From positions 1-64,000 of the forward strand of contig NZ_JAIVLB010000009.1 in the NCBI RefSeq assembly GCF_020524495.1: a DNA stretch of 64,000 nucleotides, in the 5' to 3' direction. This DNA is from Bacillus stratosphericus (GTDB lineage: Bacteria > Bacillota > Bacilli > Bacillales > Bacillaceae). Of the stretch, positions 7,415 to 20,747 are shown one piece after another. The position numbers and the translations under genes were made by a program. How positions within the stretch are numbered: position 1 is the first letter of the stretch; each line of letters starts with the position of its first letter. The notes under the pieces were generated by a model. The model worked only from the letters and a program-made list of their open reading frames with translations. It was not told the DNA's origin and did not search any database.

Positions 7415-8161
7415 TTAAATTGACCAATCGAGTGATTCCAAGAATGCATATACATCCTGATGAACCTTTTCTCGCTCTTTATCAAGCGTGATGACATGGC
7501 CCGATTCTTCATACCATTTCAAGTGTTTTTCATCTGATTCTACTTCGTTATAAATAATATTGGCACTGTCTGTATTAATCATATGATCATGACGTGCCTG
7601 AACAACAAAAGTAGGTGAATAAATCATGTCAACATTACTTCTGACATCTGCAATCAGTTCTTGCAGAGCCTTGAGCATACCCATTGGTGGTTTCTTAAAT
7701 TCTTCCATTTCTTGTTCAATCTGGTCCTCTGACTTACCCTCGAATTTTTTATAGTTACGGGCATAATCTAGTACACCCTGGTACATGACTTCTTCACTTT
7801 TTATGTACATAGGTGCACACATAGGTACAATTCCCTTTACAGGTACAGTGTAACCTAATTTCAATGAAAAAACTCCTCCGAGGGATAGTCCGCACACAGC
7901 AATTTCCTCATAGCCCTCATCTTTTAAAAATTGATAGCCTTCTTCTACATCTTTCCACCAATCTACCGGGCCTGTATAGACAAGCTCCTCTGGTGGCACG
8001 CCGTGTCCTTTGTATTGGGGTGCGTGGCATGTATAACCTCTTTCATTCAAATAACGGCCAAGCATTCGAACATCTGCTGTATTTCCAGTAAAACCGTGAA
8101 GAAGAAGCACCGCCTTTTCTCCACCTTTAAACGTAAATGGTTTTGGTGTAACAACTTTCAT
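7415..8161 (-). CDS. est: carboxylesterase (Est/YvaK)
   Basis: A 248-residue alpha/beta hydrolase of the monoacylglycerol-lipase-like carboxylesterase family. The oxyanion region is LLLHGFTGN, the nucleophile elbow is GLSLGG (Ser about 93), the acid is in VVQARHD, and the catalytic His is in ESGHVITLD. The length equals B. subtilis Est. The start at 8161 follows GGAAG; the longer frame to 8203 lacks a ribosome-binding site. It lies between secG and rnr, as in B. subtilis. The physiological substrate is unknown. Confidence 0.93.
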   Translation of the reverse strand: MKVVTPKPFTFKGGEKAVLLLHGFTGNTADVRMLGRYLNERGYTCHAPQYKGHGVPPEELVYTGPVDWWKDVEEGYQFLKDEGYEEIAVCGLSLGGVFSLKLGYTVPVKGIVPMCAPMYIKSEEVMYQGVLDYARNYKKFEGKSEDQIEQEMEEFKKPPMGMLKALQELIADVRSNVDMIYSPTFVVQARHDHMINTDSANIIYNEVESDEKHLKWYEESGHVITLDKEREKVHQDVYAFLESLDWSI

Positions 8162-8244
8162 GATGTGACTTCCTTTCCTTCTGATATGGTTTATATTTTC
8201 CACTTGTATGTATGAAACACAGAAAAAAGAGTGCTGATAATAAA

Positions 8245-8275
8245 AAAAGGTCTGAAAAAAGATCAGACCTTCTGT
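8245..8275 (-). terminator. terminator after secG
   Basis: AAGGTCTGATC / CAGACCTT hairpin followed by seven T residues on the minus strand, between secG and est. Confidence 0.7.
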
Positions 8276-8285
8276 TACTCGCGCC

Positions 8286-8519
8286 TTACACGCCTAAATA
8301 TGCCAATGCAAGTGTTAAAATGAAGAAAAGCACTGACAAAATGACAGTTAATCGGTGAAGAATCAAGTCAAGACCTCTCGCTTTTTGCTTACCGAAGAGC
8401 TGCTCGGCTCCACCTGAAATAGCACCTGACAGTCCGTCACTTTTACTTGATTGTAATAATACAACAATGATAAGTGCGATACTGACAATTACGAGTAATG
8501 TGATAGCAAATACGTGCAT
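8286..8519 (-). CDS. secG: preprotein translocase subunit SecG
   Basis: A 77-residue protein with two membrane helices (about 3-23 and 54-74) and the conserved connecting segment [23 protein letters not shown]. It is a non-essential partner of SecYE in protein export. The ATG at 8519 follows GGAGGTG. It is the first gene of the secG-est-rnr-smpB block. Confidence 0.95.
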   Translation of the reverse strand: MHVFAITLLVIVSIALIIVVLLQSSKSDGLSGAISGGAEQLFGKQKARGLDLILHRLTVILSVLFFILTLALAYLGV

Positions 8520-8705
8520 GAAAACACCTCCAGACAAACTGGTACACATAACTTTATTTTACATGAAAATAAGGTGCATGTCACGAAACATCAAAATAAA
8601 GATTTACTATATATCGTCGACTTTATTTATCATTTTGATTCAATTTCTTTCCAAAGGTTTTCATACAACATGTTTTATATGGCATTTTTCTTTTAAAAAA
8701 AGATT

Positions 8706-8996
8706 TTAACGAGTTGCTTCTTCTTTTAATAGCTGTTTTAATTCTACTAACAGTCGTTCAGCCCCTTCAGGACTCAGCACCACTTTGCCATTTCCGTAGC
8801 TTTTGTTGTATTTCGTTATTTGGCCAGTTAACTGGCAGCTCTTATCTGCATCATATTTTTTCAGCATAATGGTTTGACCTTCGATGAAAATTTCTAAAAG
8901 CTGCTCTACTTTGATATTGAGTACCTTTCGCATTTCTGAAGGCAGAACAATTCTGCCAAGAGAATCAATGTGTCTGACCATCCCAGTCCTTTTCAA
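8706..8996 (-). CDS. AbrB-family transition-state regulator paralogue
   Basis: A 96-residue protein with an N-terminal AbrB swapped-hairpin DNA-binding domain (RHIDSLGRIVLPSEMRKVLNI) and a C-terminal multimerisation region, the same length as AbrB. It starts with TTG at 8996 after AGGAGG. The abrB gene proper lies elsewhere in Bacillus, so this is an additional paralogue comparable to Abh. A small Xre gene lies just upstream on the same strand, and the gap contains a perfect palindrome, so this gene is probably regulated by a neighbour. Confidence 0.85.
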   Translation of the reverse strand: MKRTGMVRHIDSLGRIVLPSEMRKVLNIKVEQLLEIFIEGQTIMLKKYDADKSCQLTGQITKYNKSYGNGKVVLSPEGAERLLVELKQLLKEEATR

Positions 8997-9034
8997 TGAT
9001 GTTGCCTCCTTTAGTTAAGATACTATGATTTTAT

Positions 9035-9265
9035 TTATTGACTTTTGTCAATACTTTCATAGTAAAATAGATCTTCAAATTTTTTTTCAAAGTAATGAAT
9101 CATTTTGCCAATGACAAGCTGTCCTGGTTTCCGGTGACCATTTAATACCCTGCTGAGTGTGGCAGGAGAGATGCCAATTTCATCTGCGAGCTGATTTAAA
9201 GACATATCGTTTTCGATCATATACTGCATCACAAAAGAACGCCTGATCTGAATCTTTTCAACCAT
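9035..9265 (-). CDS. small Xre-family HTH regulator
   Basis: A 76-residue protein with a central HTH (LNQLADEIGISPATLSRVLN) and a short helical tail. It starts at ATG 9265 with a strong AGGAGG. It is divergent from the two RghR-like genes and directly upstream of the AbrB paralogue. The last codons of this gene contain the palindrome at 9036-9053, so an operator seems to be embedded in its coding end. The target is unknown. Confidence 0.8.
   Translation of the reverse strand: MVEKIQIRRSFVMQYMIENDMSLNQLADEIGISPATLSRVLNGHRKPGQLVIGKMIHYFEKKFEDLFYYESIDKSQ
9036..9053. promoter_or_regulatory. perfect palindrome TATTGAC-N4-GTCAATA
   Basis: Seven-base arms around TTTT, overlapping the stop codon of the small Xre gene and 40 bases upstream of the AbrB paralogue start. 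The half-site GTCAATA recurs near the RghR-like genes. Probable operator for one of the local HTH proteins (inference). Confidence 0.55.
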
Positions 9266-9336
9266 CTTTACAACCTCCTATAGGATCAATATGTACAGAA
9301 TGTAAGACTCTCTCATCAAACAGCTCCATTTACTTA

Positions 9337-9383
9337 TGTCAACACTTTTATACCCTTGCTATTTCCTTTGGTCAATGATCATA
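9337..9383. promoter_or_regulatory. TGTCAA-type motifs upstream of the first RghR-like gene
   Basis: TGTCAACACTTTTA (9337-9350) and GGTCAATGATCAT (9370-9382) resemble the half-sites at 9036-9053 and 9865-9879. They lie 40-85 bases before the start codon at 9423, which suits autoregulation. Confidence 0.35.
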
Positions 9384-9422
9384 CTAAAATAAGTCATATA
9401 CTGTAATGTGAGGTTCGATGAC

Positions 9423-9827
9423 ATGAATCCCTTTGGTGAACAATTACGCATTTTAAGAGAAAATAGAAAGATGTCTGTCAATCAACTCGCCATGTATTCT
9501 GGTGTAAGCGCTGCTGGTATTTCCCGTATTGAAAATGGAAAGCGTGGTGTGCCAAAGCCTTTAACCATAAAAAAATTAGCACACGCTTTGAAGGTGCCTT
9601 ATGAGGATTTAATGCTGCTTGCCGGTTATATTGAACAGGAAAAAGTTCATGAAATGAAACCTAAATATGAGTCCATTTTGAAAATCTATCAAACGGCGCT
9701 CCAAAAGGATGTAGAACATCTCCCCATTTTTGATGGAGACCAATGGGAAACACTCACCACACAAGACATCAGACAGCTAAATCAATACTTTTTCACGCTC
9801 ACCAACCAAAAAAAAGCGAACAAATAG
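9423..9827 (+). CDS. rghRA: RghR-like Xre transcriptional repressor, copy 1
   Basis: A protein of about 134 residues with an N-terminal Xre HTH (MSVNQLAMYSGVSAAGISRI then ENGKRGVPKP) and a C-terminal region of about 60 residues ending in a helical segment. In B. subtilis, RghRA (YvaN) and RghRB (YvaO) lie just beyond secG, and RghRA represses the Rap genes rapG and rapH, linking it to ComA/DegU output. The start is the ATG at 9423; the GTGAGG at 9408-9413 is the ribosome-binding site. Which copy is RghRA and which RghRB is not resolved by position alone. Confidence 0.8.
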   Translation: MNPFGEQLRILRENRKMSVNQLAMYSGVSAAGISRIENGKRGVPKPLTIKKLAHALKVPYEDLMLLAGYIEQEKVHEMKPKYESILKIYQTALQKDVEHLPIFDGDQWETLTTQDIRQLNQYFFTLTNQKKANK

Positions 9828-9864
9828 CGGGGCATAAACTTAATGTACATCCACCATTAACTAA

Positions 9865-9879
9865 TGTCAATATTTTCAT
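9865..9879. promoter_or_regulatory. TGTCAATA motif upstream of the second RghR-like gene
   Basis: TGTCAATATTTTCAT repeats the half-site seen at 9036-9053 and the motif at 9337. It lies about 90 bases upstream of the start at 9958. Confidence 0.35.
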
Positions 9880-9957
9880 GGTATACTTATTGCCAATAGT
9901 CAACAAATCGAGTAAAATAGAAATACCTAATCTTTAACCATGTGAGGTTTTGAGTTG

Positions 9958-10359
9958 ATGAACTTCGGTGCATATTTAAGAGCATTACGTGAGGAAAAGA
10001 AACTATCTGTGAACCAATTAGCCATGTATTCAGAGGTTAGCGCTGCCGGTATTTCTCGGATTGAAAACGGGAAACGCGGCATTCCGAAACCTCCAACGAT
10101 TAAGAAACTAGCAGGTGCATTAAAAATACCCTATGAGGAAATGATGCTGGCTGCAGGCTATATTGAGGAAGCATCCCCTGTCCCTCTGATCAAGGAAGCG
10201 GAAATGGCTTTGTCCAAAATAAGGGAAGCAGCAGAGCAATATGAACTTGGAGATCTCGAAATATTTGATGGAGACATATGGTCTACCCTTTCAAAAGAAG
10301 AAATTGAGGGCCTAAACCGCTATCTGTTATTTATGTTAAACATCCGTTCGTCATCATAA
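9958..10359 (+). CDS. rghRB: RghR-like Xre transcriptional repressor, copy 2
   Basis: A 133-residue tandem paralogue of the preceding gene. The HTH is nearly identical (LSVNQLAMYSEVSAAGISRI, ENGKRGIPKP) and the AGYIEE linker is shared; the C-terminal halves diverge but keep a common FDGD-W motif. The start is the ATG at 9958 after a GTGAGG ribosome-binding site placed exactly as in copy 1, showing that the duplication included the 5' leader. There is its own 130-base upstream region, so it is probably transcribed separately. Confidence 0.8.
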   Translation: MNFGAYLRALREEKKLSVNQLAMYSEVSAAGISRIENGKRGIPKPPTIKKLAGALKIPYEEMMLAAGYIEEASPVPLIKEAEMALSKIREAAEQYELGDLEIFDGDIWSTLSKEEIEGLNRYLLFMLNIRSSS

Positions 10360-10456
10360 AATATTTTGATCATTGACAAGCTTTTTACGCTTATTTATAA
10401 CTGAATTTCGGTATTATGGTGTCAGATTGCAGTGAAGAAAGATGAATTAATCTGAC

Positions 10457-10567
10457 ATGTGCCCCGGTTTGAAAAAGCAGAGATTAAAAGAGCTAGGAGC
10501 ATCAGGTATTGTAAAACGGAGGTTTTTGCATAAACACCAGTACGCATTGAGTATTCTTTTGATGTGA
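10457..10567 (+). pseudogene. fragment resembling a PTS EIIB domain end
   Basis: A 36-codon frame without a ribosome-binding site contains LKELGASGIVK, which matches the conserved end of glucose-family PTS EIIB domains (RLKxLGAxGVV). No upstream domain is present in the remaining intergenic sequence. It is either a gene remnant left by a rearrangement between rghR and opuC or a coincidental match. The rest of 10360-10645 holds an 8-bp inverted repeat around 10423-10455 and a terminator. Confidence 0.3.
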
Positions 10568-10584
10568 GCCGCGTGATGATCATA

Positions 10585-10622
10585 AAACAACCTCCCTATC
10601 ACATATGTAAGGGAGGTTTTGT
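10585..10622. terminator. opuC operon terminator
   Basis: AACCTCCCT / AGGGAGGTT hairpin with T-rich flanks on both strands, 24 bases beyond the opuCD stop. It also faces the rghR side. Confidence 0.7.
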
Positions 10623-10645
10623 CTTTTCTTTATGCCTCGAAATGC

Positions 10646-11335
10646 TTAAGCAGAGGTGATGTTTTTTTCAGGTAAGGCTTTTCTTTCTTTTTTCTTGTTG
10701 GTCGGGCTTAAATAGCGTTCAAGCCAGCCCATGACAAGATCGGCAATAATGGCCATGAGCGCAGTTGGAATAGCACCTGCTAAAATAATGGCTGTTCCGT
10801 TTGTGGCGTTTGATCCTCTGATGATGATATCACCAAGTCCTCCAGCACCAACAAATGTCCCAATCGCTGTAATGCCGATTGCGATGACTAGTGCGGTTCT
10901 TAAACCAGCCATAATGACAGATAAAGCAAGCGGTAATTCAACCATTCTCAGCACTTGCCATTTCGTCATGCCCATTGCCTTACCAGATTCTAAGTAGGCG
11001 TGCTCAATGGTAACAATTCCTGTGTATGTATTTCGGACGATGGGCAGAAGCGAATACAGAAAGAGTGATAGGATCACTGTATTTGCGCCAAGTCCTAAAA
11101 CAAGCATCAACACAGAAAGCATCGCTAACGCTGGTATGGTTTGAATGACATTTGTAATGGCGAACACCCAATTGCTCAGCTTGCGATAATGTGCCACGAA
11201 GATGCCTACCGGAATTCCAACAATCGCCGCAAACAACACCCCATACGCTGACATGAGAAAATGCCGATAAAATTCTTCTAACACATATGAACCGTTCTGC
11301 TGATAATACGCCCATAATTGCTGCAATGTGTCCAT
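10646..11335 (-). CDS. opuCD: OpuC permease subunit OpuCD
   Basis: A 229-residue membrane subunit of the OpuC osmoprotectant ABC importer (glycine betaine, carnitine, choline-O-sulfate and related compounds). It has five to six membrane helices and the EAA-type loop AYLESGKAMGMTKWQVLRMVELP that contacts the ATPase. The ATG at 11335 follows GGAGGTG; the frame to 11347 starts inside that site. It is the last gene of opuCABCD. B. subtilis also has the paralogous OpuB; the broad-specificity OpuC assignment rests on closeness to OpuCD and the divergent opcR. Confidence 0.92.
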   Translation of the reverse strand: MDTLQQLWAYYQQNGSYVLEEFYRHFLMSAYGVLFAAIVGIPVGIFVAHYRKLSNWVFAITNVIQTIPALAMLSVLMLVLGLGANTVILSLFLYSLLPIVRNTYTGIVTIEHAYLESGKAMGMTKWQVLRMVELPLALSVIMAGLRTALVIAIGITAIGTFVGAGGLGDIIIRGSNATNGTAIILAGAIPTALMAIIADLVMGWLERYLSPTNKKKERKALPEKNITSA

Positions 11336-11356
11336 CAGATTTGACACCTCCCAATC

Positions 11357-12941
<1,585 letters not shown>

Positions 12942-12954
12942 ATGTACACCTCCC

Positions 12955-14100
12955 TTAGTTCATTTCAGTGACAGCCGGTGTATCTTCTCCCCAAATGGAA
13001 TCATACACAACATCAACAAGACTTGCACGTGTCACAATGCCTTTTAAATGCCCTTGTGCGTCCACAACCGGTACATATTTAATGCCGCGTATTAAAATTC
13101 TTCGGACGGTGTCTCTTAGCAGCGCGCCTTCTTGTACTGTATAAAACTCTGTATTTAAAATATCGCCAACGAAGGCTGCTTTTCTGCGGTTCGCATCGAT
13201 CGTTTCAATATCGATATAGCCTTTTAGCAATTGATCTTCATCCACCACAAGCAAGGAATCAACCCGCTTTTCTCTCATGATATAAATGGCATCCGTCAGC
13301 GTTTTTTCAACTGTAATCGTTACTGGTGACGTATTCATCATTTGCTCTACACGTTCCATGTTCGGATTTGATTGAAGCAGACGTTCTTTCCCGATGAACT
13401 CTTCTACGAACTCATTGACAGGGTTACGCAAAATATCATCTGGCGTGCCTACTTGGACAATCTCTCCATCCTTTAAGATCACTATTCGATCAGCGAGTTT
13501 GATCGCTTCATCCATGTCATGTGTGACAAATACGATTGTTTTATTTAACGTTTTTTGTAGTTTCTTAAATTCTTCTTGCAATGAATCTCGTGTAATTGGA
13601 TCCAGTGCACCAAATGGTTCATCCATAAGGATGAGAGGGGGTTCTGCTGCTAGTGCGCGAAGAACGCCGATTCGCTGCTGCTGTCCGCCACTGAGCTCAT
13701 GCGGGTAACGCTCTAAATATTCCGGCCCCATGTCCACTAGCTTGAGCAGTTCTTGCGCCCGTTCTTTTCGTTTTTCTTCCGGCCATTTTAATAGCTTCGG
13801 AACAAGTGAAATGTTTTGCGCAATGGTCATATGGGGGAAAAGTCCAATTTGTTGAATGACATAACCAATCTCTCTTCTTAATTGGACTGGATCTTTTTTC
13901 ATAATGTTTTCTCCCTCGATTAAAATGTTTCCTGAAGAAGGTTCAATGAGCCGGTTGATCATCTTCATAGTTGTCGTCTTACCACAGCCACTCGGTCCAA
14001 TAAAACAAATAAATTCTCCTTTTGCTATTTCTAAATCAATATTTTTGACAGCTTTTCTTCCGCCTTTATACGTCTTAGATACATTGTCTAGTTTCAGCAA
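12955..14100 (-). CDS. opuCA: OpuC ATP-binding subunit OpuCA
   Basis: A 381-residue ATPase: Walker A GPSGCGKTT, Q-loop, signature LSGGQQQRIG, Walker B ILMDEPFGALD, switch His in VTHDMDEA. Two C-terminal CBS domains (about 255-375) in this family sense ionic strength or nucleotides; c-di-AMP binding is known for some homologues. The start is a TTG at 14100 after GGAGGTG, giving the same N-terminus as B. subtilis OpuCA; the longer frame to 14115 begins inside the ribosome-binding site. First gene of the operon, divergent from opcR. Confidence 0.94.
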   Translation of the reverse strand: MLKLDNVSKTYKGGRKAVKNIDLEIAKGEFICFIGPSGCGKTTTMKMINRLIEPSSGNILIEGENIMKKDPVQLRREIGYVIQQIGLFPHMTIAQNISLVPKLLKWPEEKRKERAQELLKLVDMGPEYLERYPHELSGGQQQRIGVLRALAAEPPLILMDEPFGALDPITRDSLQEEFKKLQKTLNKTIVFVTHDMDEAIKLADRIVILKDGEIVQVGTPDDILRNPVNEFVEEFIGKERLLQSNPNMERVEQMMNTSPVTITVEKTLTDAIYIMREKRVDSLLVVDEDQLLKGYIDIETIDANRRKAAFVGDILNTEFYTVQEGALLRDTVRRILIRGIKYVPVVDAQGHLKGIVTRASLVDVVYDSIWGEDTPAVTEMN

Positions 14101-14330
14101 ATGAGACACCTCCAATTAGTGGGATATATATTTTCAGAAAATTTTCACCTTATTTATTATAGTGCAAACTTTATAAAATAAAAAGTTTACGGTGTGTTTG
14201 TATTACATAAGATTCATTTAAAATTTTCAGTTAACGGTCTAATATGTAGTAATCCCTCCTTTTTCCTCCAAATTACTAGCAAATACTCAATATTTATTGT
14301 TTTCATCAACAAACAGGTATATGATATATT
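14101..14330. promoter_or_regulatory. divergent opuC/opcR control region
   Basis: This 230-base AT-rich gap must contain the osmotically regulated opuC promoter, the opcR promoter and the OpcR operator. I do not see boxes clear enough to assign individually. Confidence 0.4.
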
Positions 14331-14906
14331 GTGATACAAATTGTCAGTCGTGAAGGGATGAAGCCAAGAGTGGACAAGTTAGCGTTAGGTGCCATTCAAA
14401 AAGCACAGGATCATTATATTGAAAAAGCTGCCGAGAACATGAATGCCTTTGGTCTTTCTGCTACAGTGGGTAGAGTGCTTGGTATCATTCACATGAACCG
14501 TAAACCGATGACGCTAGGAGAGCTATCAGAGGAGACCGGCATGAGCAAAACAAGAATGAGTCAAGTCGTTCGAGAAATGCTTGATTTGAATATTGCTGAA
14601 AAGGTTTATGAAAAAGGAATACGTAGAGATCTGTATGACGTTGAACAAGATCATTACCAAACGTTTATTTCGTTGTTTGCAGCCAATTGGTCACGTGTTG
14701 TCAGCAAAAATCGCAAGGCACATAAGAAAACGTGCAAGGAATTGTTGGAGCTACTTGAACAGGACGACTTACCAAAAGAGACAGAGGATAAAATCAATCT
14801 TCTTCTTTCAGAAATTAAGGAAAGTCTAGATTACTATGATTGGATTAGCCGCTTAATTGAGTTTTTTGAAAGTGAAGAAGTGTTTAAGCATGTGCCAAAA
14901 CCTTAA
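14331..14906 (+). CDS. opcR: GbsR/OpcR-type MarR regulator
   Basis: A protein of about 191 residues with a winged-helix domain (MTLGELSEETGMSKTRMSQV then REMLDLNIAEKVYEKGIRRD) and a helical C-terminus. GbsR-family repressors sense choline or act as osmotic-import repressors; OpcR represses opuC (and opuB) in B. subtilis, and this gene is divergent from opuC. The GTG start at 14331 has a poor ribosome-binding site; the ATG at 14358 is directly abutted by AAGGG, so the true start is uncertain. Confidence 0.82.
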   Translation: MIQIVSREGMKPRVDKLALGAIQKAQDHYIEKAAENMNAFGLSATVGRVLGIIHMNRKPMTLGELSEETGMSKTRMSQVVREMLDLNIAEKVYEKGIRRDLYDVEQDHYQTFISLFAANWSRVVSKNRKAHKKTCKELLELLEQDDLPKETEDKINLLLSEIKESLDYYDWISRLIEFFESEEVFKHVPKP

Positions 14907-14950
14907 AAAAGCTGTTTTATTTTACATTTTGTAGAAAAAACGGCTTTTTT
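14905..14950. terminator. bidirectional terminator opcR / yvbG
   Basis: An A6-GC-rich-T6 hairpin (AAAAAAGCTG... / ...CGGCTTTTTT) between the converging opcR and MarC-family genes. Confidence 0.75.
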
Positions 14951-14958
14951 ATATACAC

Positions 14959-15591
14959 TTATGACATCAACATTGGGAACATCCCTTTTATTCCTGCGCC
15001 AATCATCTCTACTGCTACTACAGCAAGAATCAAACCCATCAAACGAGTGACGACATTCATCTCTGTTTTCCCCATTTTTCGCATGATGAAACTTGAATAT
15101 TGAAAGGCATAATAGGTCATGGCAAGAACGATCATAATGCCAATCAGAATCGCAAACATATGAAGCGCCACCTGACTTCCTGGGGTTAAACTCATCACTG
15201 TGGCAATCGTACCGGGGCCGGCAATAATGGGGATCGCTAGCGGTGTAACAGAGACATCTGCTTTCTCTTTGCTTTCTGCCTTTTCGTCCGAATGAGGGTT
15301 TTGAACATGGGATTCTTTTGCATTCAGCAAATTGTAAGCGATACCAAAAATAAAAATACCTCCGGCAATGCGGAGTGCATGAATATCAATTCCAAATAAC
15401 TTGAAAATGAGCCTACCTGCCAGTAGAAAAGCAATCAAAATGATAAAAGATACGATAATGGCTTTTTTGGCCGTCTGGGTGCGCTCTTTCTCTGAATAGC
15501 CTTCTGTTAAGGTGATAAAAAGAGGCACGTTTCCAATTGGGTTTGACACAGCAAATAATGACACAACGACATGAATCATAAAGGAAATCAA
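14959..15591 (-). CDS. yvbG: MarC-family integral membrane protein (YvbG)
   Basis: A 210-residue protein with six predicted membrane helices in the MarC/UPF0056 pattern, including AVSNPIGNVPLFITLTEGYS in the first half and PLAIPIIAGPGTIATVMSL in the second, an inverted-repeat topology. A charged cytoplasmic linker (KESHVQNPHSDEKAESKEK) separates the halves. The start is TTG at 15591, seven bases after GGAGG, which reproduces the YvbG length. The transported substrate of the family is not established. Confidence 0.88.
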   Translation of the reverse strand: MISFMIHVVVSLFAVSNPIGNVPLFITLTEGYSEKERTQTAKKAIIVSFIILIAFLLAGRLIFKLFGIDIHALRIAGGIFIFGIAYNLLNAKESHVQNPHSDEKAESKEKADVSVTPLAIPIIAGPGTIATVMSLTPGSQVALHMFAILIGIMIVLAMTYYAFQYSSFIMRKMGKTEMNVVTRLMGLILAVVAVEMIGAGIKGMFPMLMS

Positions 15592-15707
15592 CAGACACCC
15601 TCCTTTTTTCATAGTGTCTGCCAATATGACGTAATTATTCCCATGTTCTGTTAAAACCTGTTTGTCTTTAACCGATGTTAATAGAGATTAAGAGAAAGGG
15701 GAATCAC

Positions 15708-16172
15708 ATGAAGAAAACCATCACCATTATCCTTCTGTCTGTTGCGATTTTAGGCGCAGTTGGCTGGATTGTCTGGCAGCAGCAGACCATCAACGAAGCA
15801 GAGGAAAAACATCAGCAACAAACCAAAACGACCGATCAGCAGCTAGCGCAGTTAAAATCAGATAAAACGGATATGAAACATGAAAACGATGATCAAAAAA
15901 AGAAACTGTTCACCGTCACAAAAAAGCTGGAGAAAGAAAAGAAGGCTTATCAAAAAGAGGTCAAACAGCGTAAAGCTCTTGAGTTAAAAATTGACCAGCT
16001 TCAAAAAGAGCTGGCAGCAGCGAAAACAACTGCTCAAGCAAATAAGCAGACAGCACAAGCTACTAGGAAACCACCTGTCAAAAAAGACCCGAATGTCACT
16101 CATCACCCTCCCTCCCAGTGGGTACAGGATCAATATGATTGGGGCGTTAAACAAGGGTATATTAAAGAATAA
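15708..16172 (+). CDS. membrane-anchored coiled-coil protein
   Basis: A 154-residue protein: one N-terminal membrane helix (about 3-24, MKKTITIILLSVAILGAVGW), then a Lys/Gln/Glu-rich heptad region (about 28-120), then a Pro-containing linker and a C-terminal motif with SQWVQDQYDWGVKQGYIKE. The latter resembles short S-layer-homology-like or cell-wall-proximal tails, but I do not assign a family. The start at 15708 follows AAGGGGA. It precedes the GNAT gene by 15 bases and is probably co-transcribed. Function unknown. Confidence 0.8.
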   Translation: MKKTITIILLSVAILGAVGWIVWQQQTINEAEEKHQQQTKTTDQQLAQLKSDKTDMKHENDDQKKKLFTVTKKLEKEKKAYQKEVKQRKALELKIDQLQKELAAAKTTAQANKQTAQATRKPPVKKDPNVTHHPPSQWVQDQYDWGVKQGYIKE

Positions 16173-16187
16173 AGAGGATGAAGTGAA

Positions 16188-16652
16188 TTGATACAGATTC
16201 GGCCATTGTCTCGTGATCAATCTGTTCCTATGGATCTTTTACTATTAGCTGACCCTTCAAAAGAAAAGGTCCTTGCCTATATACAATCTGGCTCTTGTTA
16301 TGTCGCTTTTCATGAACAAGAACTGATTGGTGTCTATGTTCTTTCATCTCGATCCCAGCACACCGTAGAAATTATGAATGTCGCCGTCAAGGAGTCATGG
16401 CAAGGAAAAGGAATTGGGAAACAGCTAGTCCGCCACGCCATTACTGAAGCTAAAACAGCCGGTGCTCACACAATCGAAATCGGCACGGGAAACTCTAGTA
16501 TTCATCAGCTAGCCCTTTATCAAAAGTGTGGCTTCCGCCTTACATCCATCGATCATGATTTCTTCCTTAAGCATTATGATGAACCGATCTATGAAAATGG
16601 CATTCAATGTATGGATATGGTCCGACTTTCGTACGTTCTTCAAGCAGACTGA
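16188..16652 (+). CDS. yvbK: GNAT acetyltransferase (YvbK-like)
   Basis: A 154-residue GCN5-related N-acetyltransferase. The acetyl-CoA-binding motif A is NVAVKESWQGKGIGKQLVRHAI (Q/RxxGxG/A present), and the C-terminal ALYQKCGF is the usual motif B. B. subtilis yvbK lies in the same place between yvbG and eno. It starts at TTG 16188. The acceptor substrate is unknown. Confidence 0.85.
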   Translation: MIQIRPLSRDQSVPMDLLLLADPSKEKVLAYIQSGSCYVAFHEQELIGVYVLSSRSQHTVEIMNVAVKESWQGKGIGKQLVRHAITEAKTAGAHTIEIGTGNSSIHQLALYQKCGFRLTSIDHDFFLKHYDEPIYENGIQCMDMVRLSYVLQAD

Positions 16653-16673
16653 CTTCATTCAGTCTGCTTTTTT
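16643..16673 (+). terminator. terminator after the GNAT gene
   Basis: AGCAGACTGA / TCAGTCTGCT stem followed by six T residues, overlapping the stop codon. Confidence 0.85.
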
Positions 16674-16854
16674 ATGTTCTGCGCTTTTTTACCACATGAA
16701 TCACATATTGAATCAAGAAGTAGAGTACACCGCCCGCTAAAAAGCATACCACGCATCCAAAAAGGGTCGCCTCTGAGCTGAATTGATCCTCATCAATTTT
16801 CATGATATAAAACGGCATGCCAAACAAAGTGGGACTTGATTCAACATGATTGAC
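16672..16854 (-). pseudogene. 5'-truncated small membrane protein remnant
   Basis: A 60-codon open frame bounded upstream by a TAG at 16855-16857. It encodes SSPTLFGMPFYIMKIDEDQF and then a membrane helix (FGCVVCFLAGGVLYFLIQYV) with a basic end. The usual N-terminal membrane helix of such two-helix proteins is missing, and there is no start codon with a ribosome-binding site. It is therefore most likely a decayed gene. The remaining sequence to 17040 shows nothing else I can assign. Confidence 0.45.
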
Positions 16855-17047
16855 CTATATCATCAGTAAAATAATACCATTATCGTATATAAAACATACA
16901 GTTTAATTAGAATCGTATTTTTATTATGTATTTAGTTATTTATTTCACATAAATTTTGGTCGATTTATATTTTCAACTGACATCAAGATCCTTTTTTCAC
17001 AATGAAACAAAGCTGACTAAACATTCAGCTTTGCGGATTCCAAAAAC

Positions 17048-17094
17048 AAAAAAACGCTGTTGCACGCTCTCATAAAAGAACGGCACGCAGCGCC
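17048..17094 (-). terminator. terminator of the glycolytic operon
   Basis: CGCTG...CAGCG stem with inner pairing and a following T7 on the minus strand, 11 bases beyond the eno stop. A second hairpin (CAAAGCTGA / TCAGCTTTG, 17009-17034) follows. Confidence 0.65.
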
Positions 17095-17104
17095 TTGTTT
17101 AACA

Positions 17105-20747
<3,643 letters not shown>

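Noticed and set aside
9408-9422. GTG at 9408 as start of the first RghR-like gene
   Set aside because: That GTG is part of the GTGAGG ribosome-binding site, which is identically placed in the paralogue at 9958.
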